Source: Lysinibacillus timonensis | Lineage (GTDB): Bacteria; Bacillota; Bacilli; Bacillales_A; Planococcaceae | Assembly: GCF_900291985.1 (NCBI RefSeq) | Contig: NZ_LT985980.1 | Location: forward strand, 1,434,001 to 1,498,000 | DNA: 64,000 nt | Reading direction: 5' to 3' | Shown here: piece after piece, positions 6,675 to 19,374 of the stretch | Layout: each line of letters starts with the position of its first letter | Numbering within the stretch: position 1 is the stretch's first letter | The notes under the pieces: model-generated | Databases searched by the model: none | Seen by the model: only the letters and a program-made list of their open reading frames with translations | What the model was told of the DNA's origin: nothing | Translations under genes and position numbers: made by a program

Positions 6675-9050
6675 TTATCTTTTCTTCTTTTTCTTTTTCG
6701 ACTTTTTGGCAACGCCTTCGTAAAATCTTTGCTTTTGTTTTACTTTGCGTTCGCCTGGTTTACTATCGTCTCTTCTGCGGCCTGGGCGCCCTTCTTCCTT
6801 CTTGCCTTTACGCTCACCTTTATCCGCACCACGACCACCTTCAGCATTACGTCCCGCACGACCAGCGTGGATCACTTTTGGTGCAGCTTTTCGAGTTCTG
6901 CCAGCAAACGATTTTACCATGCCGACCACTTCAAAATCGATAGACGATTCTTCAATAATAACATTTGTTACACGAACTTGCACTTCATCACCAATACGGA
7001 ATTGGCGACCTGTATGTTCACCTACCATGATCATTTGACGATCATCAAAACGATAGTAGTCATCTGTCATATTACTAATATGAACAAGTCCTTCGACCGT
7101 ATTTGGTAATTCAACGAAGATCCCGAAGTTCGTAATGGACGAAACCATCCCTTCAAACTCTTCGCCGATTTTATCAGACATATATTGCGCTTTCTTTAAC
7201 GCATCTGTGTCACGCTCAGCATCAACTGCTCTTCGTTCACGTTCTGATGTATGATCCGCAATTTCATCCATTGCTTGAGCCCATTTGAACGTTGTTTCTT
7301 TTGACACATCCCCTTCAATTAAATACGTACGAATTAATCGATGAACGATTAAATCCGGATAACGTCTAATTGGCGAAGTGAAATGTGTATAAAAGTCAGT
7401 CGATAACCCAAAGTGACCAATCGATTCTGGATAATATTTCGCCTGTTGTAATGAGCGAAGTAACATTGTTGAAATAACCGGCTCTTCCGGTAAACCTTCA
7501 ATTGCTTTAATAATCTCTTGCAACGCTTTTGGATGAACTGAATTCCCCGTCCCTTTTACAACTAAACCAAAGTTCGTCACAAATTCAAAGAAGCGGTTTA
7601 ATTTTTCAGGTTTCGGATCTTCGTGAATACGGTAAATAAACGGAACATTCATCCAGTGGAAGTGCTCTGCTACCGTCTCATTGGCAGCTAACATAAATTC
7701 TTCAATGAGTCGTTCTGCTGTTGAACGTTCACGAAGTACGATATCTGTTGGCCATCCATCTTCATTTACAAGAACTTTTGACTCTTTAAAATCAAAATCA
7801 ATTGCACCACGTTCCATCCGTTTTTGGCGTAAGATTTCAGCTAACTCTGCCATATCCTTAAACATCGGAATGAGTGGCTCGTATCGTTTCATTAATTCCT
7901 TATCTTCGTCTTCTAAAATTTTATTCACGTCAGAATAAGTCATTCGCTCTGTCGTTTTAATAACACTTTGGAAAATTTCGTGTTCTAACACTTTCCCATG
8001 TTTATCAATGACCATTTCACAAGATAACGTTAACCGGTCCACTTGCGGATTTAATGAACATATCCCATTCGATAAACGATGTGGAATCATTGGAATTACT
8101 CGGTCTGTTAAGTAAACACTTGTTGCACGTTCGTAAGCTTCCTGATCGATTAGGGAACCTTCTCTTACATAGTAGCTGACGTCTGCAATATGCACGCCTA
8201 ATTTATAAGTGCCATCGTCATTTTTCGTAACAGTTACCGCATCATCTAAGTCCTTGGCATCTGCACCGTCAATTGTTACGATCATTTCATTACGTAAATC
8301 ACGGCGACCAATTATATCTTCCTCAGTAATTGTGTCAGGTACTTGCGCTGCTGCATCCACAACATTTTGTGGAAACTCAGGTGGAATCCCGTGCTTATAA
8401 ATAATCGAAAGGATATCAACACCCGGATCGTTTTTATGGCCTAAAATTTTAGTAATAATACCCGTTGCGGATTTGATTTCACTTGGCCAATTGGTAATTT
8501 CAACAACCACTTTATGGCCATCTACTGCACCAAGCGAATCCTCTTTCGCCACAAAGATATCCATATTTAGTTTTTTATCATCCGTTACGACAAATCCAAA
8601 CCCACGATTTGCTTGATACGTTCCTACAAAGGTCGTTTGGCCACGTTCAATTACTTTTGTTACCGTACCTTCTCTTCGATCCCCAGATGATTCATTTAAT
8701 ACACGGATTAAAACAATGTCGCCATTTAAGGCACCATTAATCTCATGTGGTGGGATGAAAATATCATCCATTCCTTCCTCATCGGGTGTAACAAATCCAA
8801 ATCCTTTTGCATGGCCAATAAATTTCCCGCGCAATAAATTCATTCGCTCTGGTAACCCATAACGATTTGAACGAGAACGAACAATGAGTCCTTGGTCTTC
8901 CATGCGCACTAATGTCTTTACTAATTCTTTAAATTCATCAGCGTCTTCTAGCTCTAATACTTCTTCGATTTCATCTACTTTAAGTGGTTTATATTCATCT
9001 TCTTTCATGAGACTTAATAACCGCTGTTGTAATTCATCATGTTGAGCCAT
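6675..9050 (-). CDS. rnr: Ribonuclease R
   Basis: A 791-aa processive 3'-5' exoribonuclease that degrades structured RNA and mRNAs released by trans-translation. Domain order: N-terminal winged helix (about 1-65), cold-shock domains beginning with [18 protein letters not shown] and [16 protein letters not shown], the RNB catalytic domain (ITIDG-type acidic cluster [15 protein letters not shown] near 255-270), an S1 domain ([18 protein letters not shown], about 640-715) and a basic, Lys-rich tail ending in [10 protein letters not shown]. Upstream of the start is GGAGGG. The neighbouring smpB and ssrA genes supply the partner rescue system. Confidence 0.97.
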   Translation of the reverse strand: MAQHDELQQRLLSLMKEDEYKPLKVDEIEEVLELEDADEFKELVKTLVRMEDQGLIVRSRSNRYGLPERMNLLRGKFIGHAKGFGFVTPDEEGMDDIFIPPHEINGALNGDIVLIRVLNESSGDRREGTVTKVIERGQTTFVGTYQANRGFGFVVTDDKKLNMDIFVAKEDSLGAVDGHKVVVEITNWPSEIKSATGIITKILGHKNDPGVDILSIIYKHGIPPEFPQNVVDAAAQVPDTITEEDIIGRRDLRNEMIVTIDGADAKDLDDAVTVTKNDDGTYKLGVHIADVSYYVREGSLIDQEAYERATSVYLTDRVIPMIPHRLSNGICSLNPQVDRLTLSCEMVIDKHGKVLEHEIFQSVIKTTERMTYSDVNKILEDEDKELMKRYEPLIPMFKDMAELAEILRQKRMERGAIDFDFKESKVLVNEDGWPTDIVLRERSTAERLIEEFMLAANETVAEHFHWMNVPFIYRIHEDPKPEKLNRFFEFVTNFGLVVKGTGNSVHPKALQEIIKAIEGLPEEPVISTMLLRSLQQAKYYPESIGHFGLSTDFYTHFTSPIRRYPDLIVHRLIRTYLIEGDVSKETTFKWAQAMDEIADHTSERERRAVDAERDTDALKKAQYMSDKIGEEFEGMVSSITNFGIFVELPNTVEGLVHISNMTDDYYRFDDRQMIMVGEHTGRQFRIGDEVQVRVTNVIIEESSIDFEVVGMVKSFAGRTRKAAPKVIHAGRAGRNAEGGRGADKGERKGKKEEGRPGRRRDDSKPGERKVKQKQRFYEGVAKKSKKKKKKR

Positions 9051-9115
9051 ATATTTTCCCTCCTTTTTGTCATACTAATGTAACTAAGGTTCTGTTTAGT
9101 TTTTGCTGAATGGTA

Positions 9116-9862
9116 TTATTCATTCCAATCAAGTGCATTTAAAAACTCAACAATTTTTGTGTGCAAAACTTCTTTTTCCTTATCTAAAGTGATCACATGG
9201 CCTGAATGTTCAAACCAAGCTATTTCTTTCTGTAAGGATTCCACTTCACTATAAATAATATGAGCCGACTGTGGATCAATAATCTCATCATGTTTTGATT
9301 GAACAACTAAAATGGGTGCATAGATTAGATCTAACTCTTTCCGAACGTCATGAACGAATTGTTGGAGCTCTGCTAATGACGGCATTCCTTTTTGCTTTAT
9401 TTGTTCTACTTCTTTTTCAATGATTGACTCATTTTTTCCTTCAAAACGTTTGTAATCTTTCGCATATTTCAATACGCCTTCAAACATCTTATCAGTCGTT
9501 TTCATTGTCATCGGAGAACACATTGTGACCACTCCTTTAAGGGGGGTGTCCATCGAAAGCTTCAAGGAAAATACGCCGCCAAGTGATAATCCTGCAACGG
9601 CAATCTCGTTATAGCCTTCATTTCGTAATGTGTTGTACGCCGCAAGCACATCCTCCCACCAATCTTTTGGAGATGTTTCGATTAACTGCTCTGGTGGAAC
9701 TCCATGCCCTTTATAGTGTGGCGCAAGGGATGTATAGCCATTCTTTTCTAGAAAGCGCCCCAACATCCGAACATCCGATGAACTTCCTGTAAATCCATGT
9801 AGTAACAATACCGCTCTTGGGCCCGCTTGAAAGAAGAACGGTTGTATTTCAGTATTTTTCAT
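9116..9862 (-). CDS. est: Carboxylesterase, Est30 type
   Basis: A 248-aa alpha/beta hydrolase. Seen are the oxyanion [16 protein letters not shown], nucleophile motif GLSLGG, an acid-region sequence ([12 protein letters not shown]) and the catalytic His in HSGHVITLD. The length matches the small monomeric carboxylesterases found beside secG and rnr in Bacillus/Geobacillus, which hydrolyse short-chain esters. The start at 9862 is chosen because GGAGG sits 10 nt upstream; the open frame extends 15 codons further without a ribosome site. The physiological substrate is unknown. Confidence 0.93.
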   Translation of the reverse strand: MKNTEIQPFFFQAGPRAVLLLHGFTGSSSDVRMLGRFLEKNGYTSLAPHYKGHGVPPEQLIETSPKDWWEDVLAAYNTLRNEGYNEIAVAGLSLGGVFSLKLSMDTPLKGVVTMCSPMTMKTTDKMFEGVLKYAKDYKRFEGKNESIIEKEVEQIKQKGMPSLAELQQFVHDVRKELDLIYAPILVVQSKHDEIIDPQSAHIIYSEVESLQKEIAWFEHSGHVITLDKEKEVLHTKIVEFLNALDWNE

Positions 9863-9989
9863 TACAAAAGATCCTCCAAGATTTATATGAAAATACATAT
9901 TTTTCATAAAAGTTCTAGTTTCATTATAAAGTAAAAAGCCTAACCATGCTCGGTTAGGCTTTGATTATTTCTATATTATTGACAACTCA

Positions 9990-10217
9990 TTATAATTTCA
10001 CGACTAATAACGCTAAAATTAAGAATACAATTGCAAGAACAATTGTCAATCTATGTAAAACTAAGTCCAATCCTCTTGCTTTTTGTTTACCAAAAAGTTG
10101 CTCAGCTCCACCTGAGATGGCACCTGATAATCCAGAACTTTTACTTGATTGTAATAATACAACTACAATTAATGCTAAACTGACGATGATTAGCAATGTC
10201 ATCAATAGTGTATGCAT
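9990..10217 (-). CDS. secG: Preprotein translocase subunit SecG
   Basis: A 75-aa protein with two hydrophobic segments ([17 protein letters not shown] and [17 protein letters not shown]) joined by the conserved polar loop [20 protein letters not shown], the SecG signature. It is the small auxiliary subunit of the SecYEG channel. The start at 10217 (MHTLLMT) follows AGGAGG at 6 nt; an upstream extension in frame is not used. It lies upstream of est and rnr, the usual order. Confidence 0.96.
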   Translation of the reverse strand: MHTLLMTLLIIVSLALIVVVLLQSSKSSGLSGAISGGAEQLFGKQKARGLDLVLHRLTIVLAIVFLILALLVVKL

Positions 10218-10504
10218 GTAGTCCACCTCCTGAAATGAAACATTACAACAAATTAAAGTATAGCAAAAATAATTTCCAATTTCAATATTCAAATTTGGCA
10301 ATAGACAAAAAATTCTATTCGTTTGAAATATTACATCAGAACGTCAACTTATTATTCGGTATTTTTATCCAAAAAATGAATGTCTTTTACAAGCATTCTA
10401 TTCCTTTTAACCATATGATAATAGATTAAATATTGACTATTATTCTAGCTTTTGATAATTTATTTCTAAATTAATTTAAATTATTCTTATTTTTCAGAAT
10501 TTTA

Positions 10505-10533
10505 TTGTAAGTCAGATAATATAATCTTATAAT
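10505..10533 (+). promoter_or_regulatory. Sigma-A promoter for the BASS transporter
   Basis: TTGTAA, 17 bp, TATAAT, about 35 nt upstream of the gene start. The rest of 10218-10567 shows no gene, only AT-rich sequence. Confidence 0.6.
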
Positions 10534-10567
10534 AAAACGCAATACATAGGAAAGAGGTAACACAATT

Positions 10568-11566
10568 ATGAACGCTTTACAAAAAATCGGTAAATTCGCT
10601 GGAGATACGTTTGCTCTTTGGGTTCTTCTTGCAGCAGGTCTTGCGATGTGGACTCCTGAAAACTTTACGTGGATAGCTGCATATATTACACCTTTATTAG
10701 GGATTGTCATGTTCGGTATGGGGATGACGTTAAAACTTAATGACTTTAAATTAGTCGTTCAACATCCAAAAGGGGTTATTTTAGGAGTTTTAGCTCAATT
10801 CATCGTCATGCCTTTAATTGCATTTGGATTAGCTAAATTGTTCCAACTTCCACCTGAATTAGCAGTTGGGGTCATTTTAGTTGGTTGTTGTCCTGGTGGT
10901 ACGTCATCAAACGTTATGACTCTATTATCAAAAGGGAACACTGCTTTATCAGTAACCATTACTTCCGTTACAACTTTATTAGCACCAATCATGACACCTG
11001 CGCTAATTTACTTCCTTGCAAGTGCATGGTTACCAGTAGATTTCATGGCTATGTTTATGTCAGTAGTACAAGTTGTTTTAGTTCCAATCATTTTAGGGCT
11101 AGTAGCACAATTCTTCTTTAAACCAATCGTTACAAAAGCAGTTGATATTCTTCCTGTTGTTTCCGTAATTGCGATTGTATTAATCGTTGCTGCTGTAGTT
11201 AGTGGAAGCCGCGACAAAATCATTGAGTCAGGATTATTCATTTTAGCAATTGTTATTTTACACAACGGGTTAGGTTATTTATTCGGATATTTTGTTGGTA
11301 AATTATTTGGCTTAAATTACGAAGACAAAAAAGCCGTTTCAATCGAAGTTGGTATGCAAAACTCAGGTCTAGGAGCTTCTCTTGCAACAGCTCACTTCCC
11401 TGATCCAATCACAGCCGTACCAAGCGCAATCTTCAGCTTCTGGCACAACATCTCAGGTCCAATCCTAGCAACATATTGGTCCGCGAAAGCAAGCCGTATG
11501 GGAAATAAAGAAGATGGCCCTCAAGTGGCAAATAAAAATGAAGAAAAAGAAAAAGTCGGCGTGTAA
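10568..11566 (+). CDS. Bile acid:sodium symporter (BASS) family transporter
   Basis: A 332-aa membrane protein with roughly ten hydrophobic segments. The BASS hallmarks are GMGMTLKLNDF, the CCPGGTSSNVMTLLSKGN motif (sodium-site region) and EVGMQNSGLGASLA in the second repeat. Relatives in Bacillus (YocS) and enterobacteria (PanS) take up organic anions such as ketopantoate; the substrate here cannot be told. It is monocistronic, with its own promoter and a terminator at 11625. The C-terminus is polar and charged (cytoplasmic tail). Confidence 0.9.
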   Translation: MNALQKIGKFAGDTFALWVLLAAGLAMWTPENFTWIAAYITPLLGIVMFGMGMTLKLNDFKLVVQHPKGVILGVLAQFIVMPLIAFGLAKLFQLPPELAVGVILVGCCPGGTSSNVMTLLSKGNTALSVTITSVTTLLAPIMTPALIYFLASAWLPVDFMAMFMSVVQVVLVPIILGLVAQFFFKPIVTKAVDILPVVSVIAIVLIVAAVVSGSRDKIIESGLFILAIVILHNGLGYLFGYFVGKLFGLNYEDKKAVSIEVGMQNSGLGASLATAHFPDPITAVPSAIFSFWHNISGPILATYWSAKASRMGNKEDGPQVANKNEEKEKVGV

Positions 11567-11624
11567 TTTAGATTTTTCCGGCTAAGGCTTATGGCTATGA
11601 CTATGGCTATGACTATCGCTAAGA

Positions 11625-11656
11625 CTGTCCCAAATGATAAGTTTGGGGCAGTTTTT
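11625..11656 (+). terminator. Terminator after BASS transporter
   Basis: CTGTCCCAAA pairs with TTTGGGGCAG around TGATAAG and is followed by TTTTTATTTTT. Just before it, 11590-11615 holds a short TATGGCTATGAC tandem repeat. Confidence 0.85.
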
Positions 11657-11718
11657 ATTTTTGAGTTTAAATTCCTCGGAGCAGTATTTATTATAGTAAT
11701 GAGGAGGTGTGAAGTAGT

Positions 11719-12681
11719 ATGTTATTGCTTGAGCGAGTAGAATCCAGTTCATTAAAGTTGGCAAATACGATGTTACGTCGGTTACATAAAAGTGATGAAT
11801 GCTATACTTATTTTCTAGATTTATCAAACCGCTTGCAGGCTGGATTTGAAGGTGAACAACGTGTTGATCGCGAATGGACTGAAATAACCGATCTCGGAAC
11901 TCATTTCTTATTATTTAATTATGAATTTGAAAATGAATTTGGCTCTTCCCATCAAATTGATACTCTTTTAATTACCTCAAGTTTTCTATTAATTATAGAC
12001 ATCAAAAATATTACCGGACGTGTTGATTATGATGAGGACAAGTTTCAATTTATTCGAACTCGTTCTGATGGTAAACAAGAAGGGTTTACAAATCCGAAAA
12101 ATCAAGTGTTGCGGCATGGCCAATTCTTTGATCGCTTATTTAATAATTATAAAATTTCATTCCCCATAGAGTACGCAGTTATTTTTTCTAACCCTTCTAC
12201 CATTATTGGTAACGTGCCTGTTGATATCCCTTTCATCCATGCAAATGGCCTGCGATTCCATATTTCTAAACTACAATCAAAATATCAACCAACCCTTTCA
12301 GAAAAACAGTTGAATATGCTGTCAAACGACCTTATTACCAACCTGAAACGAAAAGAATCGCGTACTTGTATTGAAAAAGGGCGCTTAAAAAAAGGCGTAC
12401 TTTGTCAATTTTGTAATTACGAAATACAGATGATTTACCAAAATGGAAATTGGAGCTGTCCAGAATGTCGCGTGAGAAATAAAAACGCATTTCTAGAAGC
12501 ACTCAATGACTATCGTTTGCTAATCAGTGAACGTATTAGAAACAGAGAATTTCGTGAGTTTTTTGGGATTGATTCATTTAATGTAGCTTCTAAATTATTA
12601 TCCCGATCCAGTTTGATACCTGTTGGCAACAATAAGGGTAGGTATTATACAATTCCTGAAGATATTGCGGGCAGGAAGTAA
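11719..12681 (+). CDS. NERD-domain protein with zinc-ribbon-like segment
   Basis: A 320-aa soluble protein. The N-terminal half has a NERD (nuclease-related) domain: GFEGEQRVDREW, then SSHQIDTLLITSSFLLIIDIKNITG, in which the acidic residue plus IDIKN corresponds to the restriction-endonuclease-like D...(D/E)xK core. The C-terminal half contains CQFCNYE...CPECR (about 227-252), a four-Cys zinc-binding ribbon. Proteins of this type are common single genes in Bacillales with no established role; nucleic-acid binding or cleavage is inferred from the fold. The start follows GAGGAGGTG. No partner gene is adjacent; the 93-bp repeat array begins immediately downstream. Confidence 0.85.
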   Translation: MLLLERVESSSLKLANTMLRRLHKSDECYTYFLDLSNRLQAGFEGEQRVDREWTEITDLGTHFLLFNYEFENEFGSSHQIDTLLITSSFLLIIDIKNITGRVDYDEDKFQFIRTRSDGKQEGFTNPKNQVLRHGQFFDRLFNNYKISFPIEYAVIFSNPSTIIGNVPVDIPFIHANGLRFHISKLQSKYQPTLSEKQLNMLSNDLITNLKRKESRTCIEKGRLKKGVLCQFCNYEIQMIYQNGNWSCPECRVRNKNAFLEALNDYRLLISERIRNREFREFFGIDSFNVASKLLSRSSLIPVGNNKGRYYTIPEDIAGRK

Positions 12682-12689
12682 TGTCTTCG

Positions 12690-13960
12690 GACTGTTGCTA
12701 CCCTTGGCTGATATTTTGCTTCTTTTGGCTGATTAGTCCACAGCTTTGGCTGATATATCTCTAGAGCTTGCTGATTTCTCCGGGCTGTTGTTTGCCTTGG
12801 CTGATATTTTGCTATTTTGGCTGATAAGTTCCCTGCCTTGGCTGATATACATCTGGAGCTGGCTGATTTCTCCGGACTGTTGCTACCCTTGGCTGATATT
12901 TTGCTGCTTTTGGCTGATTAGTCCACAGCCTTGGCTGATATATCTCTCGTGCTGGCTGATTTCTCCGGGCTGTTGTTTGCCTTTACTGATATTTTGCTAT
13001 TTTGGCTGATTAGTCGCCTGCCTTGGCTGATATATCTGCGGTGCTGGCTGATTTCTCCGGGCTGTTGCTTGCCTTGGCTGATATTTCCCTACTTTTGGCT
13101 GATATGTTCCACACCTTGGCTGATAAGTCGCCAGCCTCGGCTGATATATCTCTCGTGCTGGCTGATTTCTCCGGGCTGTTGTTTGCCTTGACTGATATTT
13201 TGCTATTTTGGCTGATAAGTTCCCTGCCTTGGCTGATATACATCTGGAGCTGGCTGATTTCTCCGGGCTGTTGTTTGCCTTGGCTGATATATCCCTACTT
13301 TGGGCTGATATGTTCCCCGCCTTGGCTGATATACATCTGGAGCTGGCTGATTTCTCTGGGCTGTTGTTTGCCTTGGCTGATATTTCTCTACTTTTGGCTG
13401 ATATGTTCCACAACTTGGCTGATATATATCTGGAGCTGACTGATTTCTCCGGACTGTTGCTTGCCTTGGCTGATATTTTGCTACTTTTGGCTGATTTATC
13501 CCCAGCTTTGGCTTATATATCTCCGGAGTTGGCTGATTTCTCCGGGCTGTTGTTTGCCTTGGCTGATATTTCCCTACTTTTGGCCGATATGTTCCACACC
13601 TTGGCTGATATACATCCGAAGCTGGCTGATTTCTCCGGGCTGTTGCTTGCCTTGGCTGATATTTCCCTACTTTGGGCTGATAAGTCGCCAGCTTCGGCTG
13701 ATATATCTCTCGAGCTGGCTGATTTCTCCGGGCTGTTGCTTGCCTTGGCTGATATTTCCCTACTTTTGGCTGATAAGTTCCACACCTTAGCTGATATATC
13801 TGCGGTGCTGGCTGATTTCTCCGGGCTGTTGCTTGCCTTGGCTGATATTTCCCTACTTTTGGCTGATATGTTCCACACCTTGGCTGATATATATCTGGAG
13901 CTGACTGATTTCTCCGGGCTTTCCCCGGGCTTTCCCCGGGCTTTCCCCGGGCTTTCCCCA
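12690..13960. repeat. 93-bp minisatellite array, about 13 units, plus 11-bp repeats
   Basis: The phrase CTGATTTCTCCGG recurs at about 12771, 12863, 12956, 13048, 13162, 13254, 13347, 13440, 13533, 13626, 13719, 13812 and 13905. Spacing is 92-93 bp, with one 114-bp step (one extra 21-bp subunit). Each unit is built of three 21-bp and one 30-bp TTGGCTGATA-type subunits. Plus-strand translation gives LADISLLLADMFHTLAD-like heptads; the minus strand gives ISAKxxNISAKSREISAK. The tail 13915-13960 has four GGGCTTTCCCC repeats. Early 92-bp steps break the frames and no ribosome site is seen, so a protein is unlikely. It fills the gap between the NERD gene and the eno terminator; 13961-14146 holds only further low-complexity sequence. 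Confidence 0.9.
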
Positions 13961-14146
13961 GCCTTTGCCAATTCCCCCGGATCGATGATTGCCTTTGCCA
14001 ATTCCCTCAGGCCGATGACGATAATTGCCCTGGCCGATTGCCAATTGCCAATCCCCAATCCCCGATCCCAATCTGCATACATCCTTCAGAGTATTTCACA
14101 CCATCATCATGCAAGAGAATGATCTAAACATTCACAACACAACCGC

Positions 14147-14176
14147 AAAAAAGTTCCCTGTTTCTAAACAGGGAAC
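14147..14176 (-). terminator. eno terminator
   Basis: Minus strand GTTCCCTGTTT, loop AGAA, ACAGGGAAC, then TTTTTTG. It lies 10 nt past the eno stop. Confidence 0.9.
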
Positions 14177-14185
14177 CCATTCTCA

Positions 14186-15550
<1,365 letters not shown>

Positions 15551-15553
15551 TCA

Positions 15554-17083
15554 TTAATCAAAAAGTGGTTTACCTGTCATTTCTTGTGGCTGTTTAACTC
15601 CTAATAATTTTAACATAGTCGGTGCAAGATCGGCTAAAATCCCATCATCTCGCAACTCAATATTAGGCTTTGTCACAATGACTGGCACAGGATTTGTTGT
15701 ATGTGCTGTCATCGGCTCTCCTTCAAGTGTTACAACTTCATCGGAATTACCATGGTCAGCTGTAATAATCGCAGCGCCACCTTTTTCTAAAATAGCGTCA
15801 ACCACTTTCCCTAAACATTCATCAACTACTTCAATGGCTTTAATCGTTGGTTCTAGCATTCCACTATGACCAACCATGTCAGGATTTGCGAAGTTTAATA
15901 TAATGGCATCGAACTGATCTTGCTCAATTGCATCTAGAAGTGCATCTGTTACTTCATAAGCACTCATTTCCGGTTGTAAATCATATGTAGCAACTTTAGG
16001 AGATGCAATTAAAATTCGTTCCTCGCCCGGGAATTTTTCCTCACGCCCCCCGCTCATAAAGAACGTAACATGTGGATACTTTTCTGTCTCCGCAATTCGT
16101 AATTGTGATAAACCGTTTCGTGCAATCACTTCACCGACAGTATTAACTAAATCGATTGTTTCGTATGCAACGTCAGCATTTACATCACCACTATAATGTG
16201 TAAATGAAACAAATTTTAAGTTTTTCGGATGTTGCTCAGATAACTTAAAGCCTATGAATTTGTCATTTGTAAATACTGTTGATAATTGAATCGCTCTATC
16301 TGGTCGGAAGTTGAATAATACGATAGCATCATTCGACTCAATGGTTGCGACTGGTTTTCCTTCTTCTGTAATAACAAAAGGAACAACAAATTCATCAAGC
16401 ACTTCTCGACTATAAGAATTTTCTACACCTAATTTTGCACTTACTGCTGTTTGACCAATACCGTTCACTAATGCATTATATGATAATTGAACTCGTTCCC
16501 AGCGTTTGTCACGGTCCATAGCGTAGTAACGCCCATGAATCGATGCGAATTTACCCACACCAATTTCATTCATTTGCTTTTCTGTTTCTTCGATATAGCC
16601 AAGGGCAGTTGTTGGCCCAACATCACGGCCATCTAAAAATCCATGAACGTATACTTCGTCTACACCTTTTTGCTTAGCTAGTTTTAACAAAGCGAAAAGA
16701 TGCTCATAGTGACTATGTACTCCGCCATCAGACAATAACCCCATTAGATGAAGTTTTGAGTTATTCGTTTTCACATGTTCAATCGCTGCAAGGAATTTTT
16801 CATTTTCAAAAAAATCGCCTTCGCGAATCGACTTATGAATTCTTGTTAAACTTTGATAGACAATTCTTCCTGCACCGATATTTAAATGCCCAACCTCAGA
16901 ATTCCCCATTTGCCCTTCTGGAAGACCAACTGCTTCGCCGGATGCGATTAATGTTGAATGAGGAAACAGATTCCAATATCGATCAAAGTTTGGTTTATTT
17001 GCTTGTGCTACTGCGTTTCCAAATTTTTCGTCTCGGAAAGCAAACCCGTCTAGTATAATTAATGCAACAGGTTGTTTAGGCAT
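15554..17083 (-). CDS. gpmI: 2,3-bisphosphoglycerate-independent phosphoglycerate mutase
   Basis: A 509-aa Mn-dependent enzyme interconverting 3- and 2-phosphoglycerate. Alkaline-phosphatase-fold motifs are seen: [13 protein letters not shown] at the N-terminus, the phosphoserine site [17 protein letters not shown] (about residue 62), [11 protein letters not shown], and C-terminal metal ligands in ADHGNSDEV and HTTNPVP. In spore formers this enzyme is pH-sensitive and controls 3-PGA storage in spores. The start at 17083 follows GGAGGCGAC. It lies 108 nt after tpiA and 75 nt before eno. Confidence 0.98.
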   Translation of the reverse strand: MPKQPVALIILDGFAFRDEKFGNAVAQANKPNFDRYWNLFPHSTLIASGEAVGLPEGQMGNSEVGHLNIGAGRIVYQSLTRIHKSIREGDFFENEKFLAAIEHVKTNNSKLHLMGLLSDGGVHSHYEHLFALLKLAKQKGVDEVYVHGFLDGRDVGPTTALGYIEETEKQMNEIGVGKFASIHGRYYAMDRDKRWERVQLSYNALVNGIGQTAVSAKLGVENSYSREVLDEFVVPFVITEEGKPVATIESNDAIVLFNFRPDRAIQLSTVFTNDKFIGFKLSEQHPKNLKFVSFTHYSGDVNADVAYETIDLVNTVGEVIARNGLSQLRIAETEKYPHVTFFMSGGREEKFPGEERILIASPKVATYDLQPEMSAYEVTDALLDAIEQDQFDAIILNFANPDMVGHSGMLEPTIKAIEVVDECLGKVVDAILEKGGAAIITADHGNSDEVVTLEGEPMTAHTTNPVPVIVTKPNIELRDDGILADLAPTMLKLLGVKQPQEMTGKPLFD

Positions 17084-17191
17084 TTGCTGTCGCCTCCAAT
17101 AATTTGTAATCAAATCACTTGGCGAAAATCTTCCATATTGTAATAATTCCACAACCCTACAAGATAGTCGACTTTCGCCGAAGATAATTCA

Positions 17192-17953
17192 TTAGTCAGC
17201 AATAGCTGATTGGACTAATGTTAGGAATGAGTCTACTTGTAGACTTGCTCCCCCAACGAGTGCCCCATCAATATGCTCTTTTGATAATAAATCTTTAATA
17301 TTATCCGGTTTTACACTACCACCATATTGAATGCGAATTTTTTCAGCAGTCTCATGATCGTAAAGATCTTCTACTACTTTACGAATAGCACCACAAACCG
17401 CATTTGCATCATCGGAAGTAGCAGTTTTACCTGTACCAATTGCCCAAATCGGTTCATATGCAATGACCATATGTTCAACTTCTTCAGCTGTAAAACCATC
17501 TAGAGCTGCTTTTACTTGGCTTTCCACTTTTTGTACTGTTTGATTTGATTCGCGTTCTGCTAATGTTTCTCCGCAGCAAATGATTGGTACAATTCCATGT
17601 GTTAGTGCTGCTCGTACTTTTTTATTAACAGCTACATCTGTTTCATTAAAGTACTCACGGCGCTCTGAATGTCCCAAAATTACATAATCAACATGAATTG
17701 AAGATAATTGAGCAGGACTAATTTCTCCTGTAAACGCTCCTTCATCTTCAAAGTGCATATTTTGTGCTCCAATTGCTAAATCTGTCTCATTTGCCATATC
17801 AACTAAAGTTGGTAGAAAAATAGCAGGTGCACAGATGACAGCATCCACCTTCTCTTCAGAAGGTATGTGTGCTCGAACAGATTCTACAAATTGAGTAGCC
17901 TCATCATATGTTTTGTACATTTTCCAGTTTCCAGCGATGATTGGTTTACGCAT
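17192..17953 (-). CDS. tpiA: Triosephosphate isomerase
   Basis: A 253-aa TIM barrel. Catalytic residues are visible: Asn/Lys in GNWKMYKT, His in [11 protein letters not shown], Glu in [17 protein letters not shown], and the phosphate-binding GGSVKPDN and GALVGGASL near the C-terminus. It interconverts dihydroxyacetone phosphate and glyceraldehyde-3-phosphate. It begins 11 nt after pgk, behind AGGAGG, so it is co-transcribed with it. Confidence 0.98.
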   Translation of the reverse strand: MRKPIIAGNWKMYKTYDEATQFVESVRAHIPSEEKVDAVICAPAIFLPTLVDMANETDLAIGAQNMHFEDEGAFTGEISPAQLSSIHVDYVILGHSERREYFNETDVAVNKKVRAALTHGIVPIICCGETLAERESNQTVQKVESQVKAALDGFTAEEVEHMVIAYEPIWAIGTGKTATSDDANAVCGAIRKVVEDLYDHETAEKIRIQYGGSVKPDNIKDLLSKEHIDGALVGGASLQVDSFLTLVQSAIAD

Positions 17954-17964
17954 TGAATGCCTCC

Positions 17965-19149
17965 TTATTTATCATTTAAAGCGACAATACCCGGAAGTTG
18001 TTTCCCTTCCATTAACTCAAGTGATGCTCCACCACCAGTAGAAATATGGTTCATTTTATTTGCCACTTCAAATTTTTCAACAGCAGCTGCAGAATCGCCA
18101 CCACCGATTACTGTATAGCCTTCAGTTTCAGCCATTGCGATTGCAACCGTTTTTGTTCCATTTGCAAACGGCTCCATTTCAAATACACCCATTGGACCAT
18201 TCCAAATAATTAGCTTGGAATCTTTAATAATTTGCGCATACTGTTGTGCAGTTTTAGGTCCGATATCTAGACCCATCCAGTCTTCAGGAATGGCATCTAT
18301 ATCGACTGTTTGTGTTTGTGCATCCTTTGAAAACTCATTGGCAATAATAGCATCAACAGGTAGATGCAGTTGTACACCTTTTTCTTTTGCTTGTTCTATA
18401 AATCTTTTGGCTAAATCTATTTTATCTTCCTCTACTAATGATTTACCAATAGAGTAACCTTGTGCTTTACTAAATGTGTAAGAAAGCCCTCCTCCGATCA
18501 ATAAATGATCGACTTTATCTAGAAGATTTTCAATTACACCGATTTTATCCTTCACTTTTGCCCCACCAATAATCGCGGTGAATGGTCTTTCTGGAGTGGA
18601 TAGCGCTTTTCCTAGAACGTCTAATTCTTTTTCCATTAGTAAACCTGATACTGCAGGAATGTACTTAGCGATTCCTTCAGTAGATGCATGCGCACGGTGA
18701 GCTGCTCCAAATGCATCATTTACATATAAATCCGCTAAACTGGCAAAGCTTTTAGCGAGTTCTTCATCATTTTTCTCTTCACCTTTATGGAAACGAACGT
18801 TTTCAAGAAGAACAACATCACCATCATTCATGTTATCAATTGTTTGTTTTACATTTTCTCCAATTGATTCATCTAGTTTTATGACTGGTTTATTTAAAAT
18901 TTCAGCTAATCTTTTTCCAACAGCAGTTAGACGCATTTCCTCATTCACTTCGCCTTTTGGTCTACCTAAATGGGAAGCTAAAATGACTTTTGCTCCTCTA
19001 CTGATTAATTGTTCAATAGTCGGAATTGCAGCACGGATTCTTGTTTCGTCCGTAATATTACCGTTTTCCATTGGTACGTTAAAGTCCACACGAACAAACA
19101 CGCGCTTTCCTTTTACATCCACATCCGTCATCGTCTTCTTTGAAAACAT
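17965..19149 (-). CDS. pgk: Phosphoglycerate kinase
   Basis: A 394-aa two-domain kinase that makes ATP from 1,3-bisphosphoglycerate. Seen are the N-terminal substrate site [30 protein letters not shown], the hinge region, and the C-terminal nucleotide site WNGPMGVFE and [15 protein letters not shown]. The start ATG at 19149 has AAGGAGG upstream. It is separated from gap by a terminator-like hairpin, so pgk-tpiA-gpmI-eno may have their own promoter or depend on read-through. Confidence 0.98.
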   Translation of the reverse strand: MFSKKTMTDVDVKGKRVFVRVDFNVPMENGNITDETRIRAAIPTIEQLISRGAKVILASHLGRPKGEVNEEMRLTAVGKRLAEILNKPVIKLDESIGENVKQTIDNMNDGDVVLLENVRFHKGEEKNDEELAKSFASLADLYVNDAFGAAHRAHASTEGIAKYIPAVSGLLMEKELDVLGKALSTPERPFTAIIGGAKVKDKIGVIENLLDKVDHLLIGGGLSYTFSKAQGYSIGKSLVEEDKIDLAKRFIEQAKEKGVQLHLPVDAIIANEFSKDAQTQTVDIDAIPEDWMGLDIGPKTAQQYAQIIKDSKLIIWNGPMGVFEMEPFANGTKTVAIAMAETEGYTVIGGGDSAAAVEKFEVANKMNHISTGGGASLELMEGKQLPGIVALNDK

Positions 19150-19217
19150 GATGAATATCCTCCTTGAATATACGTAAAGGCATTAACCTTCAATTTTTAT
19201 ATGTCATATTGAAACTA

Positions 19218-19248
19218 AGAAAAAGAGCGATGGGTAAGCCATCGCTCT
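19218..19248 (-). terminator. Intrinsic terminator between gap and pgk
   Basis: Minus strand AGAGCGATGG, loop CTTAC, CCATCGCTCT, then TTTTTC. Two additional perfect 10-bp inverted repeats lie closer to gap: ATATATAAAG/CTTTATATAT at 19277-19302 and GTTATACTTA/TAAGTATAAC at 19321-19355. Confidence 0.8.
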
Positions 19249-19374
19249 ATTACCCTACATAATTATAAATGGAAAAATATATAAAGGCTATACTTTATAT
19301 ATAAAAAAAGGTAATATTATGTTATACTTAATTTATTCCAGTAAATAAGTATAACACATTTATATTACTGACAA

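Noticed and set aside
6675-7109. Several plus-strand frames opposite the rnr 3' end
   Set aside because: They are antisense shadows of a clearly coding RNase R gene with an intact frame.
13208-14122. 304-codon plus-strand frame in the 93-bp array
   Set aside because: It exists because the repeat period is a multiple of three; equally long frames occur on the other strand, there is no ribosome site, and 92-bp steps break the frame elsewhere in the array.
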